From the NCBI RefSeq assembly GCF_001885215.1, contig NZ_CP018091.1:124001-188000 (forward strand): 64,000 nt of DNA, written 5' to 3'. Origin of the DNA: Synechococcus sp. SynAce01. GTDB taxonomy: Bacteria > Cyanobacteriota > Cyanobacteriia > PCC-6307 > Cyanobiaceae. This document shows, piece after piece, positions 34,133 through 44,176 of this stretch. The translations under genes and the position numbers were made by a program. A model generated the notes under the pieces. It worked only from the letters and a program-made list of their open reading frames with translations, had not been told where the DNA came from and searched no databases. Positions within the stretch are counted from its first letter, which is position 1. Every line of letters starts with the position of its first letter.

Positions 34133-35629
34133 ATGAGCATATTTTCTCACACCACTTTCAAATTGGCCTTGATGAGCGTCTGTTCGCTTGCACTGCTTTC
34201 GGGTGGCGATCAAGCATGCGCTGGGCCTTCAACCGAAATCCCGGAAATCGCCAGCACGGCTGCTCCCTCCATAGCTGGAGATGGACTCACGACCAAGCAA
34301 TTCAAGGCCATCGCCGAGGAGGGATTCATCTACGGCTTACCGCTGGTGATGAACTATGCGGTGATGTATGAGTATGCCGTCGACAAAGCTGGTAGCCAAT
34401 TCAAGGCGCCTTTCAACCAGATCAGGAACATCCCACGGGTGTACACCTATAGGGATACAGCTGTCGTTACAGCCAACAGCGATACGCCTTATTCCTTCGT
34501 GTGGCTGGATCTTCGAGCCGAACCCATGGTGATCTCCATACCGGCCGTCAAGGACCGCTATTACTCGGTGATGCTTACTGACAGCCACACCTACAACTAC
34601 GGCTATCTGGGCAGCCGTGCCACCGGCGGCAAGGCCGGAAAGTACATGATCGTCGGTCCAGGCTGGAAGGGCGAGAAGCCTGCAGGCATTGATAAGGTAT
34701 TTCAGTCGCTGACACCATTCAGCCTGGCAGTATTCCGAACCCAGCTGATCAATCCGGCGGATATGCACAATGTGGAGAAGATCCAGTCCCAGTACAAGGC
34801 TGAGCCACTGTCTGCTTTTATCGGTGAGCCGGCCCCACCAGCCGCGCCAAAGATCAATTTTCTGCCTGCTACGACCGCCGGTATCAAAGACAACTTCTGG
34901 GCTTACCTGAACGCTGCACTTGAATACATTCCGGAAGCTGAGGAAGACAAGGCCATCCGCGGCAGTCTGGCCCAGTTCGGTATCGGGCCTGGCAAAGCCT
35001 TCGACATCAAGGCGCTGTCACCGGAACGCCAGCAGGCCATGGACGAGGCGATGAAGGCCGGTGACGAGAAGGTCTCCACCTATTTGGCCTCCGGCATGAC
35101 AGAGGCCAATGGTTGGCAACTCGGCTCCTTGCCTGGGGACCGAGCGCACTACGACGGGAACTGGGTCATGCGTGCTGCCACCGCCAAGGCGGGCATCTAC
35201 GGGAACGATGCCGCCGAGGCCGTGTATCCCTTGGGGCGTGTGGATGTCAACGGAAAGATCCTAGATACCAGCCAGCACAATTACACGCTCACCTTCGCCC
35301 CAGGCCAGCTGCCGCCAGTGAATGCGTTCTGGTCGGTGACCATGTACGACGGCAAGTCACAGTTGATGATCAAAAATCCGATCAACCGCTACTTAATCAA
35401 CACGGCCATGGTACCTCAGTTAAAGAAGAACGTTGACGGCTCCGTGACGATCTACATCCAGAAGGATTCACCGGGAAAGGCCAGGGAAAGCAATTGGCTG
35501 CCGGCACCGGATGACACGGCCTATCTGGTCATGCGTCTGTACTGGCCAAAGCCTGCCACCAATGCGCTATCTGTTCTGCCGGTTGGCAAGGGCACCTGGA
35601 AGCCACCGGGCATTGTGAAAGCCAACTGA
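34133..35629 (+). CDS. DUF1254/DUF1214 secreted protein 1
   Basis: 498 aa. Signal peptide (LALMSVCSLALLSGGDQACA), then DUF1254 (EEGFIYGLPLVMNYAVMYEYAV, VTANSDTPYSFVWLDLRAEPMVISIP, RYYSVMLTDSHTYNYGYLGSRATGG) and C-terminal DUF1214 (ITFAPGQLPPVNAFWSVTMYDGKSQLM..., YWPKPATN). Both are exported domains of unknown function that usually occur together. First of three related genes in a row. Confidence 0.88.
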   Translation: MSIFSHTTFKLALMSVCSLALLSGGDQACAGPSTEIPEIASTAAPSIAGDGLTTKQFKAIAEEGFIYGLPLVMNYAVMYEYAVDKAGSQFKAPFNQIRNIPRVYTYRDTAVVTANSDTPYSFVWLDLRAEPMVISIPAVKDRYYSVMLTDSHTYNYGYLGSRATGGKAGKYMIVGPGWKGEKPAGIDKVFQSLTPFSLAVFRTQLINPADMHNVEKIQSQYKAEPLSAFIGEPAPPAAPKINFLPATTAGIKDNFWAYLNAALEYIPEAEEDKAIRGSLAQFGIGPGKAFDIKALSPERQQAMDEAMKAGDEKVSTYLASGMTEANGWQLGSLPGDRAHYDGNWVMRAATAKAGIYGNDAAEAVYPLGRVDVNGKILDTSQHNYTLTFAPGQLPPVNAFWSVTMYDGKSQLMIKNPINRYLINTAMVPQLKKNVDGSVTIYIQKDSPGKARESNWLPAPDDTAYLVMRLYWPKPATNALSVLPVGKGTWKPPGIVKAN

Positions 35630-35734
35630 GCAAACGATTGGTCGTAGTGATAAAAAAACAGCAATGATTATGAGACAAATAAGGGATTAGTATAAAGCGC
35701 CAACCCGATTCATCCGTAGAGCAGAACAGTGATT

Positions 35735-37243
35735 ATGTATCGACGTTTCATGAATATGGCCTTTACGGCAGCTCTGCTCATGCTGCCGTTGTCACACAGT
35801 GCCGCCGCCCAAGTCAGCAAGTCTGAGCTGGAATCAATTTCGATCCCGGATCGGGTCGAAACTCCGATTGGTGAATTGAAGTTCTTTGACGGCGTTCCCA
35901 CCAACGCCACCATCGACAAGCTCTATGACAACCTCGACCGCATGCGCGGGCTGCAGGTCTACTTGGACAACGTCGGCGGTGTATCGATCCAGAGCGTCCT
36001 CGACGGACTCGCAAAAGCGGGTGCTGACACACCGAACAAGATCGCTCTGTTCGAGAAGCTGATGGATTCTAAGACACTGGTCGTTACGGCGAACACCTCG
36101 ACGCTGTATGCCTATGCGGGCACTGATCTGGCCAAGGATGGTCCGACGGTTATCGAAATTCCACCGGGCATGCTCGGCTTTCTCAACGATGCATGGCAGC
36201 GCTTTGTTGGCAACATGGGCGTGACCGGGCCGGACAAGGGCATGGGTGGAAAATATCTGGTGCTGCCACCCGGCTACACCGGCAAGATCCCTGCCGGCTA
36301 CTTTCTGCTGAAACCGCAGACGAACAGAAACTTCCTGTTTCTGCGCGGCTCGATTGCCAAGGGGCTGGAGCCAGCCGTGGAGAACATCACTTCGGGCTTG
36401 AAGATCTACCCATTGAAGGATGCTGCTGAGCCGGCACCAACTGAGTTCGTCAATATGTCTGACAAGGCCTTCAACACGGTCTTTCCAAACGACCTGCAGT
36501 ACTTTCAAATCCTCAACGATATGATTCAGCGCGAGCCGATTGAGGCGATCAGCCCGGAGGTACGCGGTGCTATCGCCTCAATCGGCATTGTCAAAGGCAA
36601 GCCATTCGCGCCCGATGCGCGCATGAAACAGCTGCTCATCGAGGCCGGTACGCTCGGAAATGCCACAGGGCGCGCCATCACCTATCAGCCGCGCATCGGC
36701 GGCGTCTTCATCTATCCCGGAACCGAGAGCAGCTGGACCACCGCCTACGCAAACAAAAACACATCATTCGTGTCCGAGGGCACAGTCGACTTGTCTGCGC
36801 GAGCGTTGTTCTATTTCAACGCAGGCGGAGTAACGCCGGCTATGGCAACCTCCCGTGTTGGAGCGGGATCTGACTACGCATTCGCCACTCTGGATGCCGA
36901 CAAGAACCCGTTCGATGGTGCCAAGACCTACAGACTGCGTCTGCCGCCCAACGTGCCGGTGAATGACTTCTGGGCGCTCACATTGTATGACACACAGACA
37001 CGCTCGATGTTGCAGACCAGCCAACCTTTCCCAACCGTCGGAAGCCAGGACGAGGGCATGCAAAAAAATGCAGACGGCTCATTCGACATCTATTTCGGGC
37101 CAAAGCCGCCTGTAGGCAAAGAGGGCAACTGGCTAGCGACGCTGCCGGGTAAAAGCTGGTTCACGATCCTGCGAATGTACGGCCCGCTTGAGCCATGGAT
37201 TAACAAGACCTGGCGCCCAAGCGAGATCGAGTTGCTGAAGTAA
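35735..37243 (+). CDS. DUF1254/DUF1214 secreted protein 2
   Basis: 502 aa from ATG 35735. Signal peptide ends near SHSAAAQ. DUF1254 portion: ETPIGELKFFDGVPT..., VVTANTSTLYAYAGTDL, PTVIEIPPGMLGFLND. DUF1214 end: RLRLPPNVPVNDFWALTLYDTQTRSML, FDIYFGPKPP, NWLATLPGKSWFTILRMYGPLEPW. About as divergent from copy 1 as from typical proteobacterial members. Spacing suggests an operon with copies 1 and 3. Confidence 0.88.
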   Translation: MYRRFMNMAFTAALLMLPLSHSAAAQVSKSELESISIPDRVETPIGELKFFDGVPTNATIDKLYDNLDRMRGLQVYLDNVGGVSIQSVLDGLAKAGADTPNKIALFEKLMDSKTLVVTANTSTLYAYAGTDLAKDGPTVIEIPPGMLGFLNDAWQRFVGNMGVTGPDKGMGGKYLVLPPGYTGKIPAGYFLLKPQTNRNFLFLRGSIAKGLEPAVENITSGLKIYPLKDAAEPAPTEFVNMSDKAFNTVFPNDLQYFQILNDMIQREPIEAISPEVRGAIASIGIVKGKPFAPDARMKQLLIEAGTLGNATGRAITYQPRIGGVFIYPGTESSWTTAYANKNTSFVSEGTVDLSARALFYFNAGGVTPAMATSRVGAGSDYAFATLDADKNPFDGAKTYRLRLPPNVPVNDFWALTLYDTQTRSMLQTSQPFPTVGSQDEGMQKNADGSFDIYFGPKPPVGKEGNWLATLPGKSWFTILRMYGPLEPWINKTWRPSEIELLK

Positions 37244-37287
37244 GACATCATTTCCTATACAACGATCTGCAACGAGGAGTCTTCAAA

Positions 37288-38337
37288 ATGAACAATTTCT
37301 TTTCCACCGCCGCAATCGCACTCATCAGCGCACTGGCCATCCCTTCGTTGGAGGCCAATGCCAAAGATTTAAGAGCTGCAGTTGACCGTCCGATCGTAGT
37401 CAACGTTGATAACTTCAACGAAGCACAAAGCGACCTCGAGTTTGCAGGCATTTTGAAATTGTCCGGCGGCATCAACCAGCTGCATCACAACCGCACGCCG
37501 ACACCAATCGACAAGCAGAACGTGATCCGGATGAATCGCGACACCCTTTACAGCCTTGGGCTTATCAACATCTCCGAGGGTGCGACTATCACCTTGCCAG
37601 ATGCCGGCAAACGCTACATGTCGTTGATGATCATCAACAACAATGGCTACGTGAACAATGTCTACTACGGTGGCGGCTCGTACAAGTTGACAATAGCTTA
37701 GTTTGATACACCAATCGTTGGCGTGATTATTCGCACTTTAGCCAACTCCACGAACAAAGCTGATCTCGCCGTAGCACACAAGCTACAAGACCAAATCAAG
37801 ATCAATGCCAGTTCCAATCAAGTGTTTGTCTTGCCCAATTACGACATGATCAGTTATGAGGCAACGCTCGAACCGATTCTCGACCTGGCCAAGGGCTTGA
37901 AACGCTACACCCGCATCTTCGGCTCCAAAGCCGATGTTGATCCGGTTCACTTCTTGATTGGCAGCGCTTCTGCCTGGGGCGGACTACCAGACAAAGACGC
38001 GCAATACTACAATATAGAGCCCAATCTACCATTAGGCAAGTACGAACTGACGGTCAAGGATGTACCGGTGAAGGGTTTTTGGTCGATCAGCTTATACAAC
38101 GCGAAGGGCTATTTCCAGAAAAATAACCTGAATGCCTACAGCCTCAACAACCTGATTGCAAAGCCGAACAGCGATGGCTCCTACACGGTGCGTTTTGGTG
38201 GCTGCACCGCCAGCACCGAAAACTGCCTGCCGATCATGGACGGCTGGAACTACAGCGTACGTATGTACGAGCCAAGCCAGGCCATCATCGATGGCACGTG
38301 GACATTCCCCAGCCCGCCAACACCACGCATCGACTGA
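37288..38337 (+). pseudogene. DUF1254/DUF1214 secreted protein 3, in-frame TAG
   Basis: Codons 1-137 give a signal peptide and DUF1254 start (VIRMNRDTLYSLGLINISEGATITLP). TAG at 37699-37701 interrupts between KLTIA and FDTPIVGVIIRTLAN. The same frame then runs to 38337 with the DUF1214 end (VKDVPVKGFWSISLYNAKGYFQKN, YSVRMYEPSQAIIDGTWTFP). In relatives this position is usually Glu, so one base change (GAG to TAG) explains it. Confidence 0.75.
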
Positions 38338-38459
38338 TTCACGCTGAATTTAGAAGCCTCATCCCTTCAATTGGCTGTAAGTACAACAGTATCGGCCTAC
38401 ATGTCATCCGGCAGTTGGGGTAATCGATCACGGATGACGCCCAGCGTGATTTGAAGGGC

Positions 38460-38621
38460 TCAACCGTTGCATTCACAGCCGCAGCCGAGGTGGCAGGGCT
38501 CGCCGTTGGGGTGGCCGTTGGCACAGGCATCGCTGCAGAAGGATCCTTCTGCCTTCACCGAGCAATGGCACTTCGGGCAAGCGCATTCGATCTTGACGGG
38601 GCTTTGCAGGGTCGTGGTCAT
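38460..38621 (-). CDS. smtA: SmtA/BmtA-type metallothionein
   Basis: 53 aa, too short for most gene finders. Ten Cys and three His arranged as in bacterial metallothioneins: CACPKCHC (13-20), FCSDACANGH (28-37) and CHLGCGCEC (43-51). The middle CS-ACA-GH zinc-finger piece is diagnostic of SmtA. It binds Zn/Cd in the cytoplasm. A SmtB repressor gene is not present nearby. It is divergent from the photolyase-family gene 100 bp away. Confidence 0.93.
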   Translation of the reverse strand: MTTTLQSPVKIECACPKCHCSVKAEGSFCSDACANGHPNGEPCHLGCGCECNG

Positions 38622-38722
38622 GGCTTCTCTCTGCAGGCGGCGAGCAACCCCATCATTCTGGGGCCTTTTCTTCGTTTTCTGGGCCTCTCAGCGAGCGGGA
38701 TGGTCTGTTTAGGGTCGCCTCC

Positions 38723-40282
38723 ATGGGGCCGGTGCAGATCGTCTGGTTCAAACGGGATCTGCGCGTGGCCGATCACCAGCCGCTGCTGCAGGCCAGTCGC
38801 GGCGGTCCGGTGCTGCCGTTGGTGGTGGTGGAGCCCCTGCTCTGGCAGCAGGACGATTGCTCAGCGCGCCAGTGGGCCTTCTGCGCCGAGAGCCTTGAGG
38901 AGCTCCGCCTGGCTTTGGCCGCGCTTGGCCAGCCGCTGGTGGTGCGGATCGGTTCGGTGGTGGAAGTGCTGGAGCGGGCCCGCCGTCAGTTCGGTGTGGC
39001 GGGGCTGTGGAGCCATGAGGAAACCGGCAACAGCTGGACCTACGCGCGCGACCGGCAGGTGGCCCGGTGGGCCGCAAACCACGGCATCGCCTGGAGCGAG
39101 ACCCCGCCGTTTGGTGTGTTCCGAGGTCTACGCAGCCGCAACGGCTGGGCACGCCGCTGGGAAGCTCGCATGGCTGAGCCGATCACAGCTGCTCCCGATG
39201 CCTTGCAGCCGCTGGTGGGCGTTGAGCCCGGCGCCATCCCCACCGCAGGCGAACTCGGCCTGGCGGTTGACCCCTGCCCGGGCCGGCAGAGCGGCGGAAG
39301 GAAGGAAGGACTGGCCCTGCTGCAGAGCTTTTTAGCTGTGCGAGGAGCCCGCTACCACCGTGAGCTCTCCAGCCCGCAGACGGCCTTCGCCCACTGCTCG
39401 CGCCTGTCCCCCCACCTCACCTGGGGCACCCTGTCGATGCGGGAGGTAGTGCAGGAGAGCCGGAGGAGGCGCAGCGAAGTGAAGGCTCTGCCGCCCACCA
39501 CCCGTGCCACCTGGCCCCTGGCGCTGCGCGGCTTTGAGGAGCGATTGCACTGGCATTGCCACTTCATCCAGAAGCTTGAAAGCCAGCCGGATCTGGAGTT
39601 CAAGGAGCTCCATCCCCTCACCGCCGGCCTGCGCAGCAGCGACCCGGAGCGGTTAGCCGCCTGGGCCGAAGGACGCACCGGCCTGCCGTTTGTGGATGCC
39701 TGCATGCGCGCCCTGATCGCCACGGGCTGGATCAACTTCCGCATGCGGGCGATGTTGATGTCGGTGGCCAGCTACCAGCTGTGGCTGCCCTGGCGCGAGA
39801 GCGGCCTGCATCTGGCCCGCCTGTTCGTCGACTACGAACCCGGCATCCACTGGAGCCAGTGCCAGATGCAGTCGGGCACAACGGGCATCAACACGATCCG
39901 CCTCTACAACCCAATCAAACAGGGCCAGGATCACGATCCCCGCGGCAACTTCATCCGCCAATGGCTACCTGAACTGCACGCCATACCGGCTGTGCACCTG
40001 CATGAACCGTGGACGATGGCGCCCTCCACCCAGGAGCGCGTCGGCTGTGTGCTCGGGGTGCATTACCCATTCCCAATCGTTGAACCAACCATCGCTGCTC
40101 GGGAAGCCCGCGAAAAGATCTGGGCTCGGCGGCAGGAGTTGGGCTTTGCGGAGCTGGCCGATGCGATTCAGAAGAAGCACGGGTCACGCCGCTCTGGCCT
40201 GGCAGCGAGTGGGGGTCAACGGCGGCGCCGGTCGGTGGCTGGAAGCACCAACAATCAACAATTGGGGCTGAATCTAGGCTAA
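38723..40282 (+). CDS. cryptochrome/photolyase family protein
   Basis: 519 aa. N-terminal antenna domain (QIVWFKRDLRVADHQPLLQA) and C-terminal FAD domain: FVDACMRALIATGWINFRMRAMLMSVASYQLWLPW, then IHWSQCQMQSGTTGINTIRLYNP and DPRGNFIRQWLPEL. The overall layout fits the photolyase superfamily. Presence of GxxxN-type loops and an extra Arg/Ser tail leaves CPD repair versus signalling open. This is one of three photolyase-family genes in the window. Confidence 0.88.
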   Translation: MGPVQIVWFKRDLRVADHQPLLQASRGGPVLPLVVVEPLLWQQDDCSARQWAFCAESLEELRLALAALGQPLVVRIGSVVEVLERARRQFGVAGLWSHEETGNSWTYARDRQVARWAANHGIAWSETPPFGVFRGLRSRNGWARRWEARMAEPITAAPDALQPLVGVEPGAIPTAGELGLAVDPCPGRQSGGRKEGLALLQSFLAVRGARYHRELSSPQTAFAHCSRLSPHLTWGTLSMREVVQESRRRRSEVKALPPTTRATWPLALRGFEERLHWHCHFIQKLESQPDLEFKELHPLTAGLRSSDPERLAAWAEGRTGLPFVDACMRALIATGWINFRMRAMLMSVASYQLWLPWRESGLHLARLFVDYEPGIHWSQCQMQSGTTGINTIRLYNPIKQGQDHDPRGNFIRQWLPELHAIPAVHLHEPWTMAPSTQERVGCVLGVHYPFPIVEPTIAAREAREKIWARRQELGFAELADAIQKKHGSRRSGLAASGGQRRRRSVAGSTNNQQLGLNLG

Positions 40283-40433
40283 GCCTTGACCCAAAGACAC
40301 TGACATTTGACAGGTAGAGCGAGACCGACAGCTCTTGCGACAGGATCAGGCTGATCTGTGCAAGGCCAGTCCTGTTTCTTACTTCCCCAGCTCTACACCA
40401 ATGGGCTTTGAGTAGCTTGCAGAGGATCTGCTG

Positions 40434-42083
40434 ATGCTTGAGCGAACGATGCCAGACGAAACCATGCTCGGCGGCAGAGAATCGCATGTGGTCGTCATCG
40501 GCGGCGGATGGGCTGGCTGGGGTGCCGCAAAATCACTCTGCGAAGCCGGTGTTCGCGTGACCCTGATCGATGGGATGGTCGATCCAACCGGCAGTCAACC
40601 AATCACAACCAAAAGCGGTAAACCATTTGAGGCGGGCACCAGAGGATTTTGGAAGGACTATCCCAACATCAATGCCCTCAGCGAAGATCTCAACATTGGC
40701 CCTATTTTCACTGACTTCACAACCAGTGCTTTTTGGTCACCCGATGGATTGGAAGCGACTGCTCCTGTTTTTGGAGAGCAGCCCCAGTGGCCAAGCCCCC
40801 TTGGTCAAGCGATGGCAACAGTGAACAACTTCAAGCAACTTCCGATTCAAGATCGACTCAGCATCGCAGGACTTCTCTATGCCATGCTCGACCTCTATCG
40901 CAGCGATGAGGTATTCCAGAAATACGACAAGCTTAGCGCTCAATCACTTTTTGAACAACTTGGCATCAGCGATCGGCTGATCAATGATTTCCTGCGGCCG
41001 ATCATGCTGGTTGGTTTGTTCAAGCCTCCCGAAGAACTTTCGGCCGCTGTGACCATGGAGCTCCTCTATTACTACGCCCTGGCCCATCAAGACTCGTTTG
41101 ATGTGCGTTGGATTCGCTCAAAAAGTATTGCGGAGCATCTTTTTGCCCCTCTCAGTCGAAGGCTGATCTCACACCATCATCTGCAGGTGCTTGGGGGAAC
41201 CCTAGCGACACGGTTGAATCTGTCACGTGAAAAGCAAAGCATCACATCGGTTGAAATTCAGAGCATCAAAACAAAAGAAGTCACGGTGATTGATGATGCC
41301 GATGCGGTGGTTTTGGCGGTGGGTGCGAAAGGGCTCAAATCTCTGATGTCTCAATCACCAGAATGCAGCCATGCGGCACCAGAGCTGGTTGCCGCTGCTT
41401 CTCTCGGTTCAATCGATGTCGTTTCAACGCGTCTGTGGCTGGATCGCAATATCCCCATGGCTTACCCAGCCAATGTTTTCTCCCGCTTCGAATCGCTGAA
41501 GGGCGCGGGAGGCACATTTTTCATGCTGGATCAACTGCAAAAAGATTCAGAGGCGGCGCTATGGGGTGATGAGCAACCGCAGGGTTCGGTGATTGCCAGC
41601 GACTTTTACAACGCCTCTGCCATTGCAGTGATGAAGGATCAAGAGATCATTGATCTTCTCATCCATGAGCTGCTTCCCATTGCTCACCCCGAATTCAAAA
41701 ACGCAAAGGTGGTTGATTATGAGGTGCGGCGTTATCCCGGTTCTGTGTCTCTGTTCTCTCCAGGCAGTTTCCAGAAGCGACCACCCTTGGAAACCTCTGT
41801 AGAAACGATTGTTTGTGCTGGTGACTGGGTGCGGATGGGCGACGAAGAACATGGTGCCAAAGGCCTGTGCCAGGAAAGAGCCTATGTGTGTGGTCTGGAA
41901 GCCGGAAACTCCCTGATCAGGCGCAACATTGTTAGAGGCCCGAATCCACCGGAGAGCAGCCAACATCCCGTGATCCCAATTCGTGCCGACGAACCACAAG
42001 TTGTCCTAGGCCGTGCTCTCAACAAAATCGTAATGGATCCAATCGAGGCCTTTGGCCTGAAACTACCTTGGTTTGACTCCTAG
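40434..42083 (+). CDS. FAD-dependent amine oxidase / phytoene-desaturase-like protein
   Basis: 549 aa. N-terminal dinucleotide site VVVIGGGWAGWGAAKSLCEAGVRVTLID and C-terminal FAD site IVCAGDWVRMGDEEHGAKGLCQERAYVCGLEAGN. The middle resembles plant/cyanobacterial NAD(P)/FAD proteins related to carotenoid desaturases and isomerases. Substrate unknown. It is the last core gene before the integron array. Confidence 0.8.
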   Translation: MLERTMPDETMLGGRESHVVVIGGGWAGWGAAKSLCEAGVRVTLIDGMVDPTGSQPITTKSGKPFEAGTRGFWKDYPNINALSEDLNIGPIFTDFTTSAFWSPDGLEATAPVFGEQPQWPSPLGQAMATVNNFKQLPIQDRLSIAGLLYAMLDLYRSDEVFQKYDKLSAQSLFEQLGISDRLINDFLRPIMLVGLFKPPEELSAAVTMELLYYYALAHQDSFDVRWIRSKSIAEHLFAPLSRRLISHHHLQVLGGTLATRLNLSREKQSITSVEIQSIKTKEVTVIDDADAVVLAVGAKGLKSLMSQSPECSHAAPELVAAASLGSIDVVSTRLWLDRNIPMAYPANVFSRFESLKGAGGTFFMLDQLQKDSEAALWGDEQPQGSVIASDFYNASAIAVMKDQEIIDLLIHELLPIAHPEFKNAKVVDYEVRRYPGSVSLFSPGSFQKRPPLETSVETIVCAGDWVRMGDEEHGAKGLCQERAYVCGLEAGNSLIRRNIVRGPNPPESSQHPVIPIRADEPQVVLGRALNKIVMDPIEAFGLKLPWFDS

Positions 42084-42318
42084 CGTCCATCACCATCGCT
42101 GGACCGAGCGCATCATCAACCACTGCTCTGATGTCCTGTGCTCAAATGTGAGGGCAGGCGTGACCGTGATAGTCATTCAGGGGGCTCCTTTGCGTAGCTC
42201 CACGTATTGCTCGATGGCTCAATAAACAACTAGTTGCCTATATTATTCCAAAGTTCAAATACTGCTCGAACAGTGCTACGGAGTCCTTCTGAAGCTCTGC
42301 CCTCTATGACTTTTTACC
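42084..42318. other. intergenic left flank of the integron array
   Basis: No gene seen. It contains stop-dense AT-richer DNA and no further clear attC. Confidence 0.35.
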
Positions 42319-42405
42319 GCCTAACCCCCAAGAGCAGGTGCGGGCAAGTGCTTAAGATGATGAGCATTAGGCACTAATCCCATCTTCTAAGTCTGGATGT
42401 TAGCC
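42319..42405 (-). repeat. attC-like site (mazEF cassette)
   Basis: Boxes GCCTAAC (42319-42325) and GTTAGCC (42399-42405) are exact complements. Arm pairing between them is weaker than at the other sites, so this one is the least certain. Confidence 0.55.
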
Positions 42406-42411
42406 AGGCCA

Positions 42412-42753
42412 TTACGCAACAAACATATCCTGTAAAACTCTCAGAACTTTAAGAAGAGTCACTTCAGGGAGAACGCCGAGCCGTTTGACTAACCGCTCTC
42501 TATCGACAGTCCGCAACTGATCAGCAACGATATGACCATTCTTGCCTTGAAAGGTGCAAGCAATACGGAATGGGTAGGGATGACCTCCAGTCGTCAGCGG
42601 TGCAACGATAAAAGTACTCATATGGGTATTCAGTTCATTGGGTGACACAATTATGCAAGGCCTTGTCTTTCTGATTGCTTGCCCTCGCGTTGGGTTCAAA
42701 GAAACCAGGAAAATATCTCCTCGGGAAACGGCGAGGTCAGTCACCACTCCCAT
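42412..42753 (-). CDS. mazF: MazF/PemK-type endoribonuclease toxin
   Basis: 113 aa. RGDIFLVSLNPTRGQAIRKTRPCIIVSPNELN is the standard MazF start; APLTTGGHPYPFRI and HIVADQLRTVDRERLVKRLG complete the family. It cleaves mRNA when free of antitoxin. It overlaps the mazE-like gene by 11 bp, or by 3 bp if the GTG at 42744 is used. Integron cassette cargo, with an attC directly downstream. Confidence 0.93.
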   Translation of the reverse strand: MGVVTDLAVSRGDIFLVSLNPTRGQAIRKTRPCIIVSPNELNTHMSTFIVAPLTTGGHPYPFRIACTFQGKNGHIVADQLRTVDRERLVKRLGVLPEVTLLKVLRVLQDMFVA

Positions 42754-42980
42754 TCCTCATCGTCGAACTTGGTAGAGATGGTGTCATCAAGAAGTACCTC
42801 CGGGGCAAAGGCAGCTGCCGCCTCAGCCCAGCCAGCCCGTGCTTTTGCAATGGCTGTGATGGTGAGAACCCCTGGAGAGGCGTGGATCTCCACCTCATCC
42901 GACAATCCAGCCTCTTCCAGCAGAGGCTTCGCAAGGCGTAGGCCCCGTGAGTTTCCAATCCTGACCAGTTTCGCCCTCAC
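42741..42980 (-). CDS. mazE: MazE-like antitoxin (AbrB fold)
   Basis: 79 aa. KLVRIGNSRGLRLAKPLLEEAGLSDEVEIHA is the swapped-hairpin AbrB DNA-binding domain. The acidic tail (LLDDTISTKFDDEEWEW) is the usual toxin-binding end. First gene of the TA cassette. Confidence 0.92.
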   Translation of the reverse strand: MRAKLVRIGNSRGLRLAKPLLEEAGLSDEVEIHASPGVLTITAIAKARAGWAEAAAAFAPEVLLDDTISTKFDDEEWEW

Positions 42981-43052
42981 AACTCATCCACGCCAACAAT
43001 GTGATCACATTGTAGCCACGCTTCTGGCTTTGGCGGTGGTCTCTTCGGCTCT

Positions 43053-43137
43053 GGTTAACGCTCAAGATCAGCGGCGGGCGGAGGCTAATAAATAAAGTCC
43101 CATCTCAGCTCCCGTCCGATGGATCTTGATGTTAGGA
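43053..43137 (-). repeat. attC site (IS5-type transposase cassette)
   Basis: On the minus strand it runs from GTCCTAAC, with the arm ATCAAGATCC, to CCGCCGCTGATCTTGAGC and GTTAACC. The arms ATCAAGAT and ATCTTGA pair. The truncated transposase frame runs into it from the 5' side. Confidence 0.75.
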
Positions 43138-44176
43138 CTAACTGGCGCAGGCCGCCCCACTGTTTGATCCAGCCAAATACTTTCTCGATGCCGCGGCGGG
43201 CATTGATTGATTTGGCGTAGCCCTCATGGCGTGCAGTGCGGCCATCGATGGCGGAACCACCAGGGCGGCTGGTGTTCTGAGCGACGTGCGGCGTCACGGC
43301 AATGCGGCGCATCTCGGCGACAAAACCCCTGGTGTCGTAGTTCTTGTCGGCACCAAGGGTTTTCTGGTGGGCACCGGGGATGTCAGCCGCCATCGCCTTG
43401 GCGGCATCCCGTTCTCCAGTGCCCGTGGCTTGGGTGACGCGACAGTCCACGATCAGGGCATGGCGGTTGTCCATGAGCACGTGCCCCCTGTAGCTCGGTT
43501 GGGCGGGGTGGGCGTTGGACTTGCGGGCCAGCAAGGCGTCTGGATCGACGCTGGAGCGATGGGTCTTGTTGCTGAGCTTGATGCTGCGGAAATCCCCCTT
43601 GGCCCGCTTCTTGCCGGGCTTTGGAGTGCCAAAGCCCTCGCCAGGACCTGATGGCGGTGGCGGTGGGTCCTCCTGCCCGTCGATCCGCTCCAGCGAGGCA
43701 TGGGATGCACAGGCCTGCAGCAGGGTGCCATCCACTGAAAAGTGCTCGTCGCTGAGCAGCGGCTTGACCTCTGGAGCGCCCATCAGCTTCTCCAGGAAGC
43801 GCCCCATGACGTCGTCATTGAGAAGCCGCTCGCGGTTCTTGGTAAACGTGGTGGGGTGCCAGATCGGATCATCCGGGCTCAGGCCTACAAACCAGCGAAA
43901 TAGCGAAATAGCAGGTTGTAGTGGAGCTGCTCCAAAAGCAGCCGCTCCGATCGAATCCCGTAGAACGCCTGCAGCAACGAGGCCAGCAGCAGTTGCTCGG
44001 GCGGCACCGAGGGCCGGCCTTCCGCGGCATAACAGGTCACAGAAGGTGGGATTGAGGCGATCGAGGGCCTGATCCGCCAGCTTCCGGATCCGCCGCAGCG
44101 GATGGCTGGCCGGGATCCGCTCCTCGATCGACACGTAGGAGAACAGGGAGCCACTGCGCTCCTGGTGACCTCGCAT
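43085..44176 (-). pseudogene. IS5/IS1182-type transposase, frameshifted and cut at attC
   Basis: The ends of the 363-aa frame are transposase-like (SYVSIEERIPASHPLRRIRKLADQAL; LSPDDPIWHPTTFTKNRERLL; DEHFSVDGTLLQA; HVAQNTSRPGGSAIDGRT; GYAKSINARRGIEKVFGWIKQWGGLRQ). Between codons ~48 and ~90 the frame is shifted. The correct reading (GRPSVPPEQLLLASLLQAFYGIRSERLLL) is one frame over, and an 8-bp duplication (CTATTTCG twice, near 43900) restores frame. After GGLRQ the sequence becomes the attC, so the normal C-terminus is lost. Defective. Confidence 0.8.
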
